From Hymenopus coronatus (taxonomy: Eukaryota; Arthropoda; Insecta; Mantodea; Hymenopodidae), in assembly GCA_030762935.1 (NCBI GenBank), contig CM060899.1, positions 65,088,501-65,152,500 on the forward strand: 64,000 bases of DNA, in the 5' to 3' direction. This document shows positions 12,295 to 24,749 of this stretch, one piece after another. The notes below the pieces were generated by a model. The model did no database searches and was not told the DNA's origin. It was given only the letters and a program-made list of their open reading frames with translations. Each line of letters begins with the position of its first letter. Position 1 is the first letter of the stretch. Both the position numbers and the translations under genes were made by a program.

Positions 12295-12910
12295 TTTTCG
12301 TGCCTTAATTGTACATGAATATTTTGAATCTTCCACTCATTTTGATATAGCTTTCATAGAGGTATGCTAGTTGTAAATAGTTAGAAAATATTGTTGAAAA
12401 TAATTCTGCATAGTAGGCATTAGAACATTCTGATACTAGCTTGGTAAATTAGTGTGAAAGAAGAGATCTTTTTTTATTTTGCTCGGAAAGTTTTACAGCT
12501 ATTCGCAGCATTGGCATCCGAAGTACTGTGAAGTTGTGTTGGAAAGTTAGGTTACTTTTTTTTTAAGGTTATGTTTGAAAGCAACTTCTGAAGAAGTAAA
12601 ATTTTCTATACAAATTCCCCATTATCTCAGAAACTAATCGACACTAAGGGCTGAAATTTTTATGCCACATTTGCACCTAAATAGGCTTTATTTTAACAAG
12701 AAAGTTCTTATGTTTATGGATTAGCTTTTTTTTTTTTAATTTAAAAAATCATTTTTAAAAAAAAAAATTTAAGAGTGTTATTAAAAAAATCATATCTTTC
12801 CTTCTAATTAGTCAAATTATTGCTGAATATAGTTTGAAAATTTTAGTTCATTATCTCAAACTGGTTTCAAACTTTAACAATGGCAAGACAGGACATTTTG
12901 GCTCCCCTTA
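12295..12910 (+). repeat. Repeat D, copy 1
   Basis: Shares an ordered set of blocks with 15240-15910: taattgtac, then agaagagat followed by a T-rich tract, agctatt.gcagcatt, tggaaagttaggttac, a T-run, gacactaagggctgaaattttt, aaataggctttattttaa, and a final gacaggacattttggctccc. Strongly diverged. It has no coding potential and no terminal repeat that I can see. Confidence 0.75.
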
Positions 12911-13334
12911 AATAACTAATTATTGCATTTTGCATCTGAAAACTGGTTCGATAATGCATGTTAAAATGGTGGAAAGGTAACTGTAAGAACATATCTCCTA
13001 GTTTACAATAAACATGCATTGTAATGTTGCAGATGTAGCATATAATGTATTTTGAGTGTTTATCAGAAAGCAAGGAAAGAGGACATTTAATAAAGTATGA
13101 AAATAATTATGGAAGAATAACAAGGTGCTAAAAGCCACCAGCTGATGGAGTTCTTTTTCAGCACATGCTTCTTTCAGGTTAAAGCAAACAAGGAATAGTG
13201 ACTCAAGTAGCTAGTCAAGTAGCCTGAGGCAACAAACATCCAATAATTGATAACACAAATTATAAAATCAACTGCCTTACATAAATTCTTATATTTTTTG
13301 TGTTCCATGATTGCAAGATCTGAAAGTTTACATA

Positions 13335-14947
13335 GGGTGTCACACAAAAAACTGGCTCCATGTACACACTTCTCGCCCGCCAATTACGCACGAATTGTTG
13401 CTTGCCATGAGCAGATACAATAAATAAGGTAATGCAAATGCCCTCTAATATATACTTTGTGTAATTCTACCGCATCAATTCTCAAAATTTCATGACAGTA
13501 TTGCCCTCAAGTCTTCTAATGTTTTTGGGTTATTTGCTTACACTTTTCGGTTTAGACAGCCACACAGATAAAAATCACAAGTGATTAGGTCCAGTAAATG
13601 CAGTGGCCAAGTTCGTTGCTAACAGTTCTTTCTTCTGTGAATCTTCTTTGCATAAACTGTGACAGGTTGCACCGTCCTATTGAAAGACAGCATACATACA
13701 TTCATGGGGGTCAGCCATGTGTAAAATTTCTCAAAGATGCACATACCAGGTGGACGGGGAAGTCATTACATTAATTTAAACCAATGATATATCTCGGTAT
13801 TTGGAACATATTTTGTATCTTATGTTTTTGTCTCTGACCATTTCTTACAGAGATAATTTAGTTTTTTTGAAAACAAGAGACAGACAAGCTCACAATGTTG
13901 CAGGTTGTGTGGGTGACACTTGCACTAGGTCAGTACATAAACAAACACTGCTACCACAGCAGTGTAGGCCAATCAGAATGCCAGTTGTACTCATTTTCCC
14001 CCACCCTGCATCGTGTTTGCAAGAGACCGATGTGTTACAGCTAGAAGCCGGTTCAGATCCCTGACCATGCTCAATGCAACGTCAAGTTACTTCACATCTG
14101 AAAAAGCTGCTCGGAATATTCCTAATTCTTTTAAATGATTAATTATTTCAAAACCCTGTGTGATGTCCCATAATTCCTACTGAAACTAATGTGAGAAATA
14201 TGTTACTCTACACATCTTACAAGTAACAAACCATTATTTTCATGCATTCTTGTGGAATTACGTATCCAATTTGAAACAAAAACCATTTATTTTTTCGAAA
14301 TCGGCTGATCAAAGAACAAAATGCCATTAGACTTTTTTGTTTGTAAAACTTCTGTGAAGCACATATTAGAAGGAATGTAACAAGTTCCCTTCCACCCGGT
14401 ATACACGCTTCAAAAAAATATGGGACCCAAAACCCAACTTGTTGACACAGCACACCACGCTCTAATTATTTTATTACGAAAAGGTTTCTCATTAATTGTA
14501 TAGGGATTATTTGTTGACAAGTATCTGTGTTCTGAGCGTTTCCTTAAGGATTTAACCAGAGCTTGTTGGATAAATTTCTCCACGTCAGCACAGAGTCCAA
14601 GTATGGTGGATGGTCTTCCACTTCTTATCGCGTCGCGAACACTGCCCATTAAAAATGTTTTCCATTCCCACGCTAACATCATCTTCTTTGTTAGTGCTGC
14701 TTTCACAAATCGTGCAACGTAATTGTCCATGATATTTTTCATTGATTTGCCATTAATTTGACGCTCTTGAACCCATACAGCAGACACTAAGCGTTCCTCA
14801 ATTGTGTAATCACTTGTATCAGCCATTCTTTCTCAATATCTCGACATCAACTAATTAAATTCATAAGATATGTTGTCATGCAGCGACAACAATCGAACAA
14901 TCGAAATCATCAACAATGGGTGTCTGAGAGACTTTGTGTGAACACCT
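13335..14947 (-). mobile_element. DUF4817-type mariner-like transposon, rearranged
   Basis: Imperfect terminal inverted repeats are visible: gggtgtcacacaaa at the left end, and gtgaacacct at the right end (reverse complement aggtgttcacacaaag). Each is flanked by TA (13333-13334 and 14948-14949), the mariner-superfamily target duplication. The transposase reads leftward: N-terminus at 14826, C-terminal WPLHLLDLITCDFYLCGCL block at about 13560-13640. The middle (about 13.75-14.2 kb) carries no transposase signal and may be an insertion or a scrambled part. Confidence 0.72.
13480..14826 (-). pseudogene. Transposase of the 13.3-14.9 kb element, broken
   Basis: The minus-strand frame from the ATG at 14826 begins MADTSDYTIEERLVSAVWVQ and includes SVRDAIRSGRPS, a helix-turn-helix domain linker typical of this family. 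It then jumps directly to IRAWCAVSTSWVLGPIFF, a block that normally lies after the first catalytic Asp, so about 100 residues are deleted. The C-terminal SPDL-like block is found about 800 bp further left in another frame, next to a degraded second-Asp block. It cannot make an active enzyme. Confidence 0.75.
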
Positions 14948-15239
14948 TATATGGTGTAAAACATTTTGGCAAGACCTATGGAAAATGTTAACTTGTTGCG
15001 ACAATTTACAGGTTGATTTTTTTGGACTCTGGATCATTCGTGCTCAAATATCCATGATCACAGCAGGTATTCAAACAGATGATGCTCAATTCTTTTCTGT
15101 GTTTGCAGCTGACTCTGAAGTAAGCCACTTTGACACCAAATCCTGTAAATTGCTGTTATCTGGTCTGAAAATGCCAGGAAACTTCTTTGCAAAAATGTCC
15201 CACATTTCCTTAAGAGGAGTCGAAATGGGATTTTCATGT

Positions 15240-15910
15240 TTTAATTGTACAGCAATATTTCGAATTTCCCGCTCATTTTTGATAACGTTCACAGGGGTAC
15301 TCTATTTGCAAATAGTTTAAAAATATTAAAAAATAATCCTGTGTAGTAGTTTTCTTAGAACATTTTGCTACACTCACTTGGTTAAACACCAATAACTTTA
15401 TAATTATTAGTATTAGAGAAGAGATTTTATTTTTATTTTGATCAGAAAGATTTACTTTAGCTATTTGCAGCATTAGCAACCTGCTCATATTTCGTTCATG
15501 TGATAGTTTTGAGGCACTGCGAAGTTCTGTTTGGAAAGTTAGGATACATTTTTTTTTTAAATTTTATATTTGAAAGTAATTTTGTATATAAATGACACAT
15601 TATCTCGGAAGGTAATTGACACTAAGGGCTGAAATTTTTGCACCTAAATAGTCTTTATTTTAATGAAATAATTTTTATGTATATACATTAGTTATTTTTT
15701 TAAAATTTATAAATCATCAATTTGCAATAAAATTTTAAGGGCTTTATTAAAAAAAACACACATCTTTCATTCTAATTTATAGAAGTACTTTATTTATCAT
15801 CAATTACCAGTAAAAGTATTACTGAATATAGCTCATCATATTAAATAGTTGCTGAGATAATAGGTCAAACTTTAATTTTGGGAAGATAAGGCATTTTGAC
15901 TCCCATTAAA
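15240..15910 (+). repeat. Repeat D, copy 2
   Basis: Same order of blocks as 12295-12910: taattgtacagcaatatttc, agaagagatttta, agctatttgcagcattagca, tggaaagttaggatac, gacactaagggctgaaattttt, and an ending at gataaggcattttgactccc. A 207-bp minus-strand frame (15086-15292) overlaps its start, but copy 1 does not preserve it. Confidence 0.75.
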
Positions 15911-16018
15911 TGAACCAGTGGACATGTACTGCATATCTTTCTTGCAGATACATCTCGCTGAGATATTTATTTCACATGTCTTAACGAAGTCGCAACATAG
16001 TTGCAACAGCTTGTAAAA

Positions 16019-16220
16019 AAAAAACTGCTGTGGTTCTCAGCATCCCATTCTAAATTGGGCGTGAAAGACCGATTAATTTTGCTCAGAGGCCTCTCTATCA
16101 GGCTTGAGGTTCTTTTATGTACCGTAAATCTACAACATGGGACCAACGACTTTACTTCCATGCTAAGGATTTTTACACCCAATAAAATCCTTCGTCCTCC
16201 ACCAGGTTTGAACAGCTTGG
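16019..16220 (-). repeat. SINE-1 copy
   Basis: Reverse copy: gctgtggttctcagcatccc, cgtgaaagaccg, gctcagaggcctctctatca, ggaccaacgactttacttcc, catgctaaggatttttacac, then a decayed B-box region (accaggtttgaac). The tRNA-like 5' end is lost. Confidence 0.85.
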
Positions 16221-17599
16221 CAACAATAGATCACAATTGGTGGGCGATAATGGGCAGTATAATATTCAGGGCTAGTTAATCATGGACCATCCTCTATTTT
16301 TAGAGATTATTTTTATTTATTTATTTTTTTTTTTTTCCCATATGGGTCATAAAATACGGACTACAAATCTGTTTACAGCCTAAAAAGTGGTATGCTTTGC
16401 TGTTTATAAATGTTATGTAGAAGAGGCAGTACTACCAAATCTTGAAGAGTTTTAAAACTAAAATTCCATTTCTTTTATATGTAATTTTTGTAAAAAATTT
16501 ACATAGTTATCACAAACTGTTATGTTTTGCCTGAGAAATTTTATAGAGGTCAATTTCAGAAAGTTGGCAAGTATGGCTTTGTGTATCATGAGCATGACAA
16601 TCATTGAATATAACATTTGTGCCTTTTTTTTTTAAAAAAAAAAATATTTACATCCGTAAGGGCATATTTCACTATAGTAGTACATGTAAATAAAAGCAAA
16701 GAAAGTCTTGTTAAGTCTCATAGTCTTTGTTCTGAAGTAATATACAAACCAGCATTGCCATCTGTTGCAATGGTGCTCCACAAAATCGCTTTCAAATTAC
16801 TCAATCTCACATTTTGACTACTTGATTTTGAGTTGTGATAATGCACAGGTTTTGCATCTTGAGATTATGTGTAGCTGTACACATATCATCAGCTTGCCTA
16901 TATAACAGTGCTTTAATTATAAGACTAAATAGAAATAGATAAAAATACTTAAAACTATAAAGTAGAAAAATTATTTTGCTGTAAATGCTTAATGTCATTA
17001 CGTCATTTCATACACAAAATCAAGCTCGTTTATCCAGTACTATAAATAAAGTGAATTCAGATTTGAATTCTGTGTACACTGAAACATTTAAATGATATCA
17101 CCTTTTGCATTGTTCTCATTAACTTGTGTTAAAAGGAAAGTACTTTGTAATATGTCATTTTTTTAAATAATGTAGTGGTTTTTATTATTACAGATAAATA
17201 TGTTTCAGGTGTTGGGTTTATTATACTGTCATCTTCTTTAGACGTGTATGTTATTATTGTTACTACTACTGCTATTACTACTATTACTATTACAATGAAA
17301 AATATGTTAATAGTCTTTAACAATGCAGTGACTCAATGCAGTGAGGTGAGTGAAAGTGTTAATGAATGAATGCAAGTGTGTTGAAGAGTATAAGATTACA
17401 AATAAGTGTTAATTTGCTACTTCACTTGTGCCACAAAAGTGAGCAATTTTGTACAATGTGTCTCCACGAAGATTAATACTGTTTATTCCAATCAGTTCAG
17501 TCTCAGCATTATTATTATTGCTAACTTAACATTTACTTTGCATACAGTGTAACCTCATTTATACATTTTCAAACAGAGACAACTAAAACACATAACATA
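16221..17599. other. No gene seen; simple repeats
   Basis: AT-rich sequence with T-runs at about 16310-16337, an A/T run at 16625-16646 and a trinucleotide-like tract (ttactactactgctattactac) around 17260-17295. The open frames here are low complexity. Confidence 0.5.
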
Positions 17600-18290
17600 A
17601 ACCAAAAATGTTTTGTGTTCACTCACATGATTTCTTCTTTCTATGCAATGCAAATCGATAAACATTAGCAGAATGTTCTTATTACTTATAAGTAGAAGGG
17701 AACTAAGGGAATGCGCTAGGCTAAAGTGATAGTCAAGGTTTAAAAGCTGTCATTATGCTATTATTATTCCAAATCACTTCATTGCTTGGCCAGAAGTAGA
17801 ACAAAAGAAAAACAGACGCTTCCTGTCTGAGAAAAGTATAAGTACTTGACAATTGAAACTAATAACAAGGAATTACTTCCACAACAAAAACATAAAGGAT
17901 ATAAATTGTGTGTTTTGACGAGATCTACATTTTTTGTGTAGTAAGTTTTTGTCTATCCCTTACGGTTTTGCAGTTGAACAAAATTCATCCAGAATAAAGA
18001 GGTCTTCAGAGGCTAATCCCAGAAAATTCAAGATATTTATTTCAGATGTAAATGGCTTTAATATACAGCATTTTAATCAAAATCGTTACAGCCATTTTTA
18101 AGAAAATAAAAGTTTTCAAAAATTTTTCCTTGTTAAGGCAAGTTTGCGGTGCAGGGATTTTCTTGAAAATCTTGTGCTACATCCTTGGAAGATACTAAAC
18201 CTAAATAACAAGTTTGGTATATAATGGTCATTTTGCTTTTTAGCAATGTTGTCCACAGACACACACAGACCTTTTTCTAATGACTTCACT
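17600..18290 (+). repeat. Repeat R copy, diverged
   Basis: Ordered R-family blocks: cactcacatga, gataaacattagcagaatg, ttataagtagaaggg, gagaaaagtataag, acataaaggatataaattgt, ttacggttttgcagttg, gaggctaatcccagaaaatt, ttttaatcaaaatcgtta, tggaagatactaaacctaaa, cacagacacacacagacc. The 3' end after the CA-rich block is lost. Family R is described under findings. Confidence 0.85.
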
Positions 18291-19409
18291 TGACTTTTAG
18301 TCTGAATCATATCAGTGTTTACATTCTTACTTATATGTAATGAATGTCAAAATTTTGTATTAAAATATACATTTTCAGATATTAAAATGTAGGTGCATTG
18401 ACATATTAAATGCAGTTAATGTTTAAATCCTTACTTAAATGTAAAGGGCTTTAAAATTTGATATTAAGATATAAATTCTTAAAATATTAAGTATGACATT
18501 AAACATATTAATGGCATTTCTACATAACTATTTACTACATTATAAAGTATGTGCCCAAGTTTACAATACTTTGAGATATAGTGCTAGGATACATGCAATT
18601 TTTGTAGTGTTTTTAATTCACTCAGAATGCAGATTCTTACTCTTAATTATGTATTTCTTCAAATACTGAAAGTTGATGATGGTTAAAGTAAATCAAGGGT
18701 AAAATTGAGTTTATTAATGGCACAAAACAACACTTTTTAAATACCAGTTATGGAAGAACACTGATCATCCATTTGTAGACTGCTTTGGTGTAGTCCCAGA
18801 AACTTAATAGCAGGTTGCTCTGAAGAATATGAAAAATGAAAACTCTGTTCTTATTTTTGTAGATGAAAATCTATATGTTGACAATTCTTGCTTACCTAGT
18901 GTGTGTGTTAGTAGGTGTGGTTCTGGAAAAATCAACATTTATTACCTATTTTTGGACAAAAAAATCATGACAAAATTGACACTCTTAGAACAATACCACA
19001 ACTCGAAAAGCACAGTTGCATTTGAAAGTAATGATTTGTGATATAATATAAAATATTTGGAATTACAACACCATTAAATCTTGCTGGTTTTCGATTTTCG
19101 GAGAGACCCATTTCATGAACCAAAAAAAGAATATAGCTCACTTTAGAGTTATGGCATGCAAAATATGAAACCAAAACTATTTAAACACCCATCTAGAGAG
19201 GAACAATTGTCAACATGAAAATAAATTTGCATCTGCAAAACTAAAAGCCAAGTCTTCAATTTTGATATGGCTCAGAGTGACCCAGTATACAAGTTCCTAA
19301 AACTGTCTCCAGAGGAAGTTAATGCATGGATGAGCTTCACCAACCAAAACCACTTGATGTCTGGTTGACAATGGAGTAAACTAACCTCCAAAACATGTTA
19401 TGGGAAATA

Positions 19410-20092
19410 CGAGGGTTGGGGCAAAAGTCATGACACCTAATTATTTTCTTGAAGATACCAGTCCGGTTGGAAAATGTGACATATACAGACGAAGGAACAA
19501 GGTGTTAACTACATGTGTGGACAATGAATAGCACTGAATATTGTAACATGCTAATTTATTATGGTGGTATATAGGGCAATATGGCCTTCATGGTGCAAAA
19601 GAATGACAACACAGTACACATACAGTTGATGTGACAAACCTGGGGCTAAAGACCCTCAAAGTAGTCCCCTGTAACTATCACCACACGCTGCCAATGATGT
19701 AGGAGGTGCTGAATACCATCTGCCGCACCATGTGTGAATCGGGTCATCTGTTTGTGCACAGCATTAGCGATGTCCTCTCGTGTTGCAAAATGCCTACCAC
19801 ATAGTGGTTCCTTAATCTTTCGAATGAGATCAAAGTCACAGAGCAAGATGTTGGGAGAGTATGGTGGGTGCTCCAATTCTTCTCCGAGTGACTTCCATCT
19901 CGCATGACACTCACCAACTGACTAATTTCACAGCCCTTGCTGCGCTACTACTAGCTATCACAGAGATCTGTTGTTCTGCATACACACCATGCTTGCAGAG
20001 CTTCCACACAACATGTATATGTGTGTGATCCGTTCACATATCTACAAAAAAAAAAAAAAAACTAGTTGCCATGACTTTTGCCCCAACCCTCA
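19410..20092 (-). mobile_element. Internally deleted mariner element with intact ends
   Basis: Terminal inverted repeats are nearly perfect over 23-24 bp: CGAGGGTTGGGGCAAAAGTC at the left, and at the right the reverse complement TGAGGGTTGGGGCAAAAGTC. TA dinucleotides flank both ends (19408-19409 and 20093-20094). Length is 683 bp, about half of a full mariner, so the interior is deleted. An A-run lies at 20046-20061 just inside the right repeat. Confidence 0.92.
19646..19876 (-). pseudogene. Mariner transposase C-terminal fragment
   Basis: The minus-strand frame reads EHPPYSPNILLCDFDLIRKI, holding the third catalytic Asp block (SP-x5-CDF), then KEPLCGRHFATREDIANAV, and closes with VIVTGDYFEGL at a proper stop, the normal C-terminus of this mariner subfamily. 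The first two catalytic Asp blocks and the DNA-binding domain are gone. It belongs to the element at 19410-20092. Confidence 0.88.
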
Positions 20093-20122
20093 TATAAAAA
20101 TTGAGTTGTTTTGTATCATTAA

Positions 20123-21784
20123 TCAACTCAGTTTTTACTCTTTATTCACATATTACTTAATATAAAAAAGGCAATAAATAAAACACAATTTACATCCAGG
20201 ATGTACTGTTATTTATAATGGAAAAAAAATAATATCCAGAGTATTGGTGCTTTACATCAATTTAAAAAAGTTGTCAATTTTTCTTTTCTTTGATTTTTTT
20301 CACACAGTCTACACTAGTTCCATAGTAATTATATATACTAAGAGCAAAAATTCTTTGATTATTTAAGTGTACTTCTATCTCGCCCAACATGCGTAGTGTT
20401 TTATGCTGCAACAGCAAGAATATAATATACAGAAACTATTCATAATATATCTTTAAATAGCCTAAACATAAATGAGCCAAAAATGGGAACATTAATGAGA
20501 AAACTATAACTTGAAAACGTATATAAATATTAATGGACAAAGTTTGATGCCTAAAAATTTAGCATACATCAGTGAAAAAAATATAAGTGAGGTTCAACTG
20601 TATGTTAACTGTACATACATTACTTACATACATACAACATATGCATTCCATGGAACTTTCCATTTACTTGATTTTCAGAAGAGTATGTAGTTAAATTTAT
20701 GAGCCATGTTCTCTAAAACTTTATCATTAATAATCTACTTTCTCAGTCTCTTATTAGTGTTTTTAAAGTATATTTTAGTGATATAATTTACTCTAAAAAC
20801 TCATTTATGTGTATGTATAACCCTTAATTGCTAGGTATTTCCACCAAATTCATATACCTATTTTTATAGCATTTAATTATAATGTTTTTAAAACTCACAT
20901 TCTTAAAATTCAGCCAAGTAAATTTTAGTAATTTTAACTCGTGCAGCAACTGACATTACTTATGGTTCTATAAAAAAAAGACTAATGTAGAAGCCTGTTA
21001 CAATTAATTTTGTAATAAAGCAACAGTTTCAATTCTTTTGCATTCTGTTGAAATTGTAATTTGGTTTCAAATTTCCAAACTCCCACAACAGAAAGGTTGA
21101 GAGTTGTGGTGGGAACAGCAATTATCAGATGTAAAGCAAAAGCAAAGATGATATGTTGAGCTGGACTGAAATAACAAAGAAAATTTACAAATACAAAGAA
21201 AATATCGGCTCAAGTGGGGATAAGTTTGGTGCTGTTTGGTTTCCACAGTGGCAGCTAATAAAGCCCTATTTAGGGTTAAAGGTGTTTCTTTTTTTTTATG
21301 GTAGCATACTAAGCAATATTCACTCTTCATTGCACACAGTTTGTAAATATTTACACAGTATCACAAAATAAAAAAAAGAGATGTATATGATTTATATAAT
21401 GTTCATGAATCACATTGTTTATGTGTTGATCAGAGCAAAATTGTGCTGGGTTATCATAATGGTGAAACAGTTCTGTATTGTATTCCAGATAATCACTATT
21501 CTGAGTTCCTTAAATCAAGAAAGAAATTTACTATGTAAACAAAATGCATTGCTTCATTTTTTGTGTAAATACAAGGGAAGTAGGAGAGGGCTTTTGTATG
21601 ATTATTTGCATATTTGTAATTAACCAGATCATCCTTACCAATTACAACAGTGATGCCCAACCTGCAGAGATAGAGGGGAGGGCAGATTTACCTCCAACTA
21701 TTTGTTTGGTAGCGGCAGGCAAAAACCTCCCTATGATGTCGCTTTTTATCACTAGCAATGTTAATATTATACACTACACAAACT
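20123..21784. other. No gene seen
   Basis: Very AT-rich sequence. Neither strand shows a recognisable exon or one of the repeat families named here. The frames at 21.07-21.8 kb are short, overlapping and low complexity. Confidence 0.5.
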
Positions 21785-21789
21785 TTAAA

Positions 21790-22262
21790 CACTTTTTACA
21801 AGATGTATATTAAACCAACATTTAAATATTGTGAAGAGTTACTAATAACTGCAAATATAGAAAAACTTAATATTCTACAAAATCAAATTCTTCGCCTACT
21901 AACTGGAGCTGTTAAAACTACCCCAGTACTTGCTCTATAAATTTTAACAAATAATCTAAGACTGGAACTTGACATTGAACAAGCAGCTATCTTACAATAT
22001 GAAAAATTAATCATACTACCTTTTAATGACTGGGAAAGAAAACCACAAGTACACCTAAAAACTCAGTAAAGTTTCCTTATTAAAATCAAAGAAGTCAAAC
22101 ATAGATTGAAACTTCCTTACTTAAAAGAAAACATACAAACAAATATTAACCTGTTAGAACTATTTGATATTGAACACTATCTACATTTAGCTGAATTTAC
22201 AAAATCTGAAATCTCTTTGTGTGTTCTGAAACAAATGATACTAGAAATAATAAATTTAGGAT
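21790..22262 (+). pseudogene. Non-LTR retrotransposon ORF2 C-terminal relic
   Basis: The frame reads YIKPTFKYCEELLITAN, then LQNQILRLLTGAVKTTPVLA, one stop, ILTNNLRLELDIEQAA, a second stop after LKTQ, and LLELFDIEHYLHLAEF. This is the thumb region after the reverse transcriptase of arthropod Jockey/I-like elements, whose usual pattern is Y-x-KPT-x-Y-x-EL followed by N-Q-x-LR-x-TGA. The catalytic YADD core is absent. The fragment ends about 40 bp before the piggyBac TTAA site at 22301. Confidence 0.82.
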
Positions 22263-22304
22263 ACCATGGCTGTTGAATTCTGTAAAGTAACTAGTTCTAT
22301 TTAA

Positions 22305-24083
22305 CCCTTTTAGTGCCAGCTCAAACAGCAAAATGCTGTCTGAAAAGTGCCAAGCATTTTTAGAGGAGAAAGCAGGGTTTTAAATTATTAGTGATAAAAT
22401 AAGTATGAAATGACATTGAAAGCTGAATTTTTTTTTTCATTTTTAGTAAACCTTTTTGTCTACTATATAATAGGAATTATATGTATGGAAAATCTCTTCA
22501 ATATTTTTAAAAAATTTAAAACAAAAGAACATTTTGAAAATGAAATTATAAATCCCAAAATAATCAATAATTTGGTATACTACACAGAAAGTTCAGGCTA
22601 ATTAAATGAAAGTATGCGTATTTATTTACTAAAACAGCATCTTACTTTGGTCTCGTGTTTTATTTTTAAAATACAAAAAATGAATTCACCTAACCTGAAA
22701 CTGAATACCACTATTAATGAAAATGGCATGAAGCAATAGGATACAAATGTAACATAGATTACTGTACAATTTAGCCTTGTATTGTTGTGTAGCTGAATGG
22801 TTGAATCATCATCTGGTTACACCTCTGTAATCCGATTATTTGCATGCATACAAGGTCCATTATCAAAATCATTTTCATCGCTGAAACTAGAATATATATC
22901 TTCCTCTTGTATGTCAGTGTCAGAAACTCTTTCATCAAGGTCTGAACATTTAAAATCACTCGCTTTCTTCTAATACAATGGGAACTGAAGCTGTTATTTT
23001 CTCTTTGGTTTGTAACCTTCGACTAGATGATGCCATGTTTCAACTAAGATAAACAAATACCAACTAGAGAAATTAAATTTTAATACAAAAATAATATATT
23101 ACTCTCTCTAATACGCCGGCAAACTGGCAAGCTAATTGAGATTCTCTTTTTTTAGTATTACTCACTATAATAGCTATTATTACGTCTCAGGATCGTGGCA
23201 GCGAGGGAGGTAATGCATTACAGGTAATATAATACCTGTAAATGATACACTGGTAAGATGTTCTTGTATATTCTTCAATATCACTGGAACAATAATTATT
23301 AACAGTGTATAATGGCACAGATAAATGAAGATTGCATTCTACAGCACGCATTCCCATAGGATGCTACCCTTGTGCCAAGCAATGATGATCACATGAAGAC
23401 TGACAAAAAAGGAATGACAAAGGTTGAGCATCCATTTTGCTCTTATATAGGCTCAAAGCTTATTCTACATGTTTCTCCTTACTAAGCATTCTTTAAGAAG
23501 TATATAATACAGACTTCCTTTTATGTATAAATAAATTACTTTTGGTACATATAATATTTATTTCATAAGCTATTTGCGCTTAGTGAATATTTAAATATAA
23601 TACAATGCTTGGGGATGCGGTTTACTAGAAAGAATAAATTTCTTTTTCATGCACGTAGCAATGCAATTATCATTGTTGAATTTTTTTAAATAATTAGTTA
23701 TGATCATGAATGAAATTATACTTAAAATACACATTAAAGTCAATATCCTGATATTCACAGAACACTTAAGAGCTAATTACTTTCAGTAAGTAATTTTTCC
23801 TTTACCATATAATAAATCAATATGGCATCAAGTTCCTTCCATTATCAAAAAATAGACATTTGATACGAAAACGCTTGACTTTCATATAATAATGTCTCAA
23901 TTTGGAGCTAATGTAGCACTTTGGAGTGAAGATAAGATTCGGGAACGCTCCAGAAAACCTTTCTCTATGGCTATGACTAGAAAATACACAGACTTTCCCA
24001 CGGGAAAGAATTAAAACATATGAAAACAGCATCACGATTAGATTGATATTGACAATTTTCGCAGAATTTTGGCACTAAAAGGA
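22305..24083 (-). mobile_element. PiggyBac-like element, internally deleted
   Basis: TTAA at 22301-22304 is followed by CCCTTTTAGTGCCA; the inverted counterpart TTGGCACTAAAAGG lies at 24070-24082. The TTAA at that end has mutated (ATCATAA follows). The interior holds the N-terminal part of a piggyBac-type transposase on the minus strand. About 1.8 kb remains, so most of the catalytic region has gone. Confidence 0.75.
22755..23036 (-). pseudogene. PiggyBac-like transposase N-terminal fragment
   Basis: The minus-strand ATG at 23036 opens MASSSRRLQTKEKITASVPI. After one frameshift the sequence continues SDFKCSDLDERVSDTDIQEE, then FSDENDFDNG and PDDDSTIQ. An acidic, Asp/Ser-rich N-terminal tail of this kind is normal in piggyBac transposases. 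The downstream catalytic domain and the Cys-rich end are not found before the element boundary at 22305. Confidence 0.68.
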
Positions 24084-24749
24084 TCATAAGGAGCATCTTT
24101 GCAGACAAAATTAAAAGGATTGTGAAGAAGACCAGGTTTTCAAGTCTAGGAAATTGGACTCAATCATACTCAAGTCATATAGTTCCTTCAAAGCTGTCTA
24201 ACAGGGTGATATTTATGGTAAAATTGATTGCAAAGATGGAAAATGACATGTCACCAATTTCCAATTGACCTTACTATAAAGGTGTTCACTGCATCAACTA
24301 AAGTAATTATATTTTAATTTTTTCCCCTGTAAGCTCATATTTAGGATATCAAAATGACGGAACAGATAAGCAGAAAAAACAAGGTCACACAGTCATTCTT
24401 CGTCAGTCAGTTCTGGAATGTGATGGTCCTACACATAAATATTAGGGAAAAAAAATTATATGAGGGCTTATGGTAATACTAAATATGTGTAATTTACATT
24501 TATATATATGTATATATAATTTTTATTTTCGAAGTTTATGACAATGTTGAGGTCGAATAAAAGTGAACATTGAAGTCAATTAATGACACAAAACAACACT
24601 CACATTTAAATTTCCTGGAACATGTTTCAGAGGTTAGTTTCCTCCATTGTCAACTAGATATCGGCTAATTGCTGGTGGTGGTTCTATGAATTTGTACAAT
24701 TAGTCGCCCTGAGGGATATCGAAGTTGATAATCCTATTTTTGTTTTTGA

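Larger units (their letters stand above)
18714..20122. mobile_element. Foldback-type element F, copy A
   Basis: Begins ttaatggcacaaaacaacac and ends with the inverted form gttgttttgtatcattaa. Sub-terminal blocks match copy B at 24580-25732: cttatttttgtagatgaaaa, ttgacaattcttgctt, cctatttttggacaaa on the left and ttgacaatggagtaaacta, acctccaaaacatgtt on the right. No coding sequence of its own. A mariner copy (19410-20092) is inserted close to its right end. Confidence 0.65.

Noticed and set aside
16625..16820. 66-codon + frame starting with a Phe/Lys-rich segment
   Set aside because: Start is an A/T homopolymer; no motif, no splice signals, composition as background.
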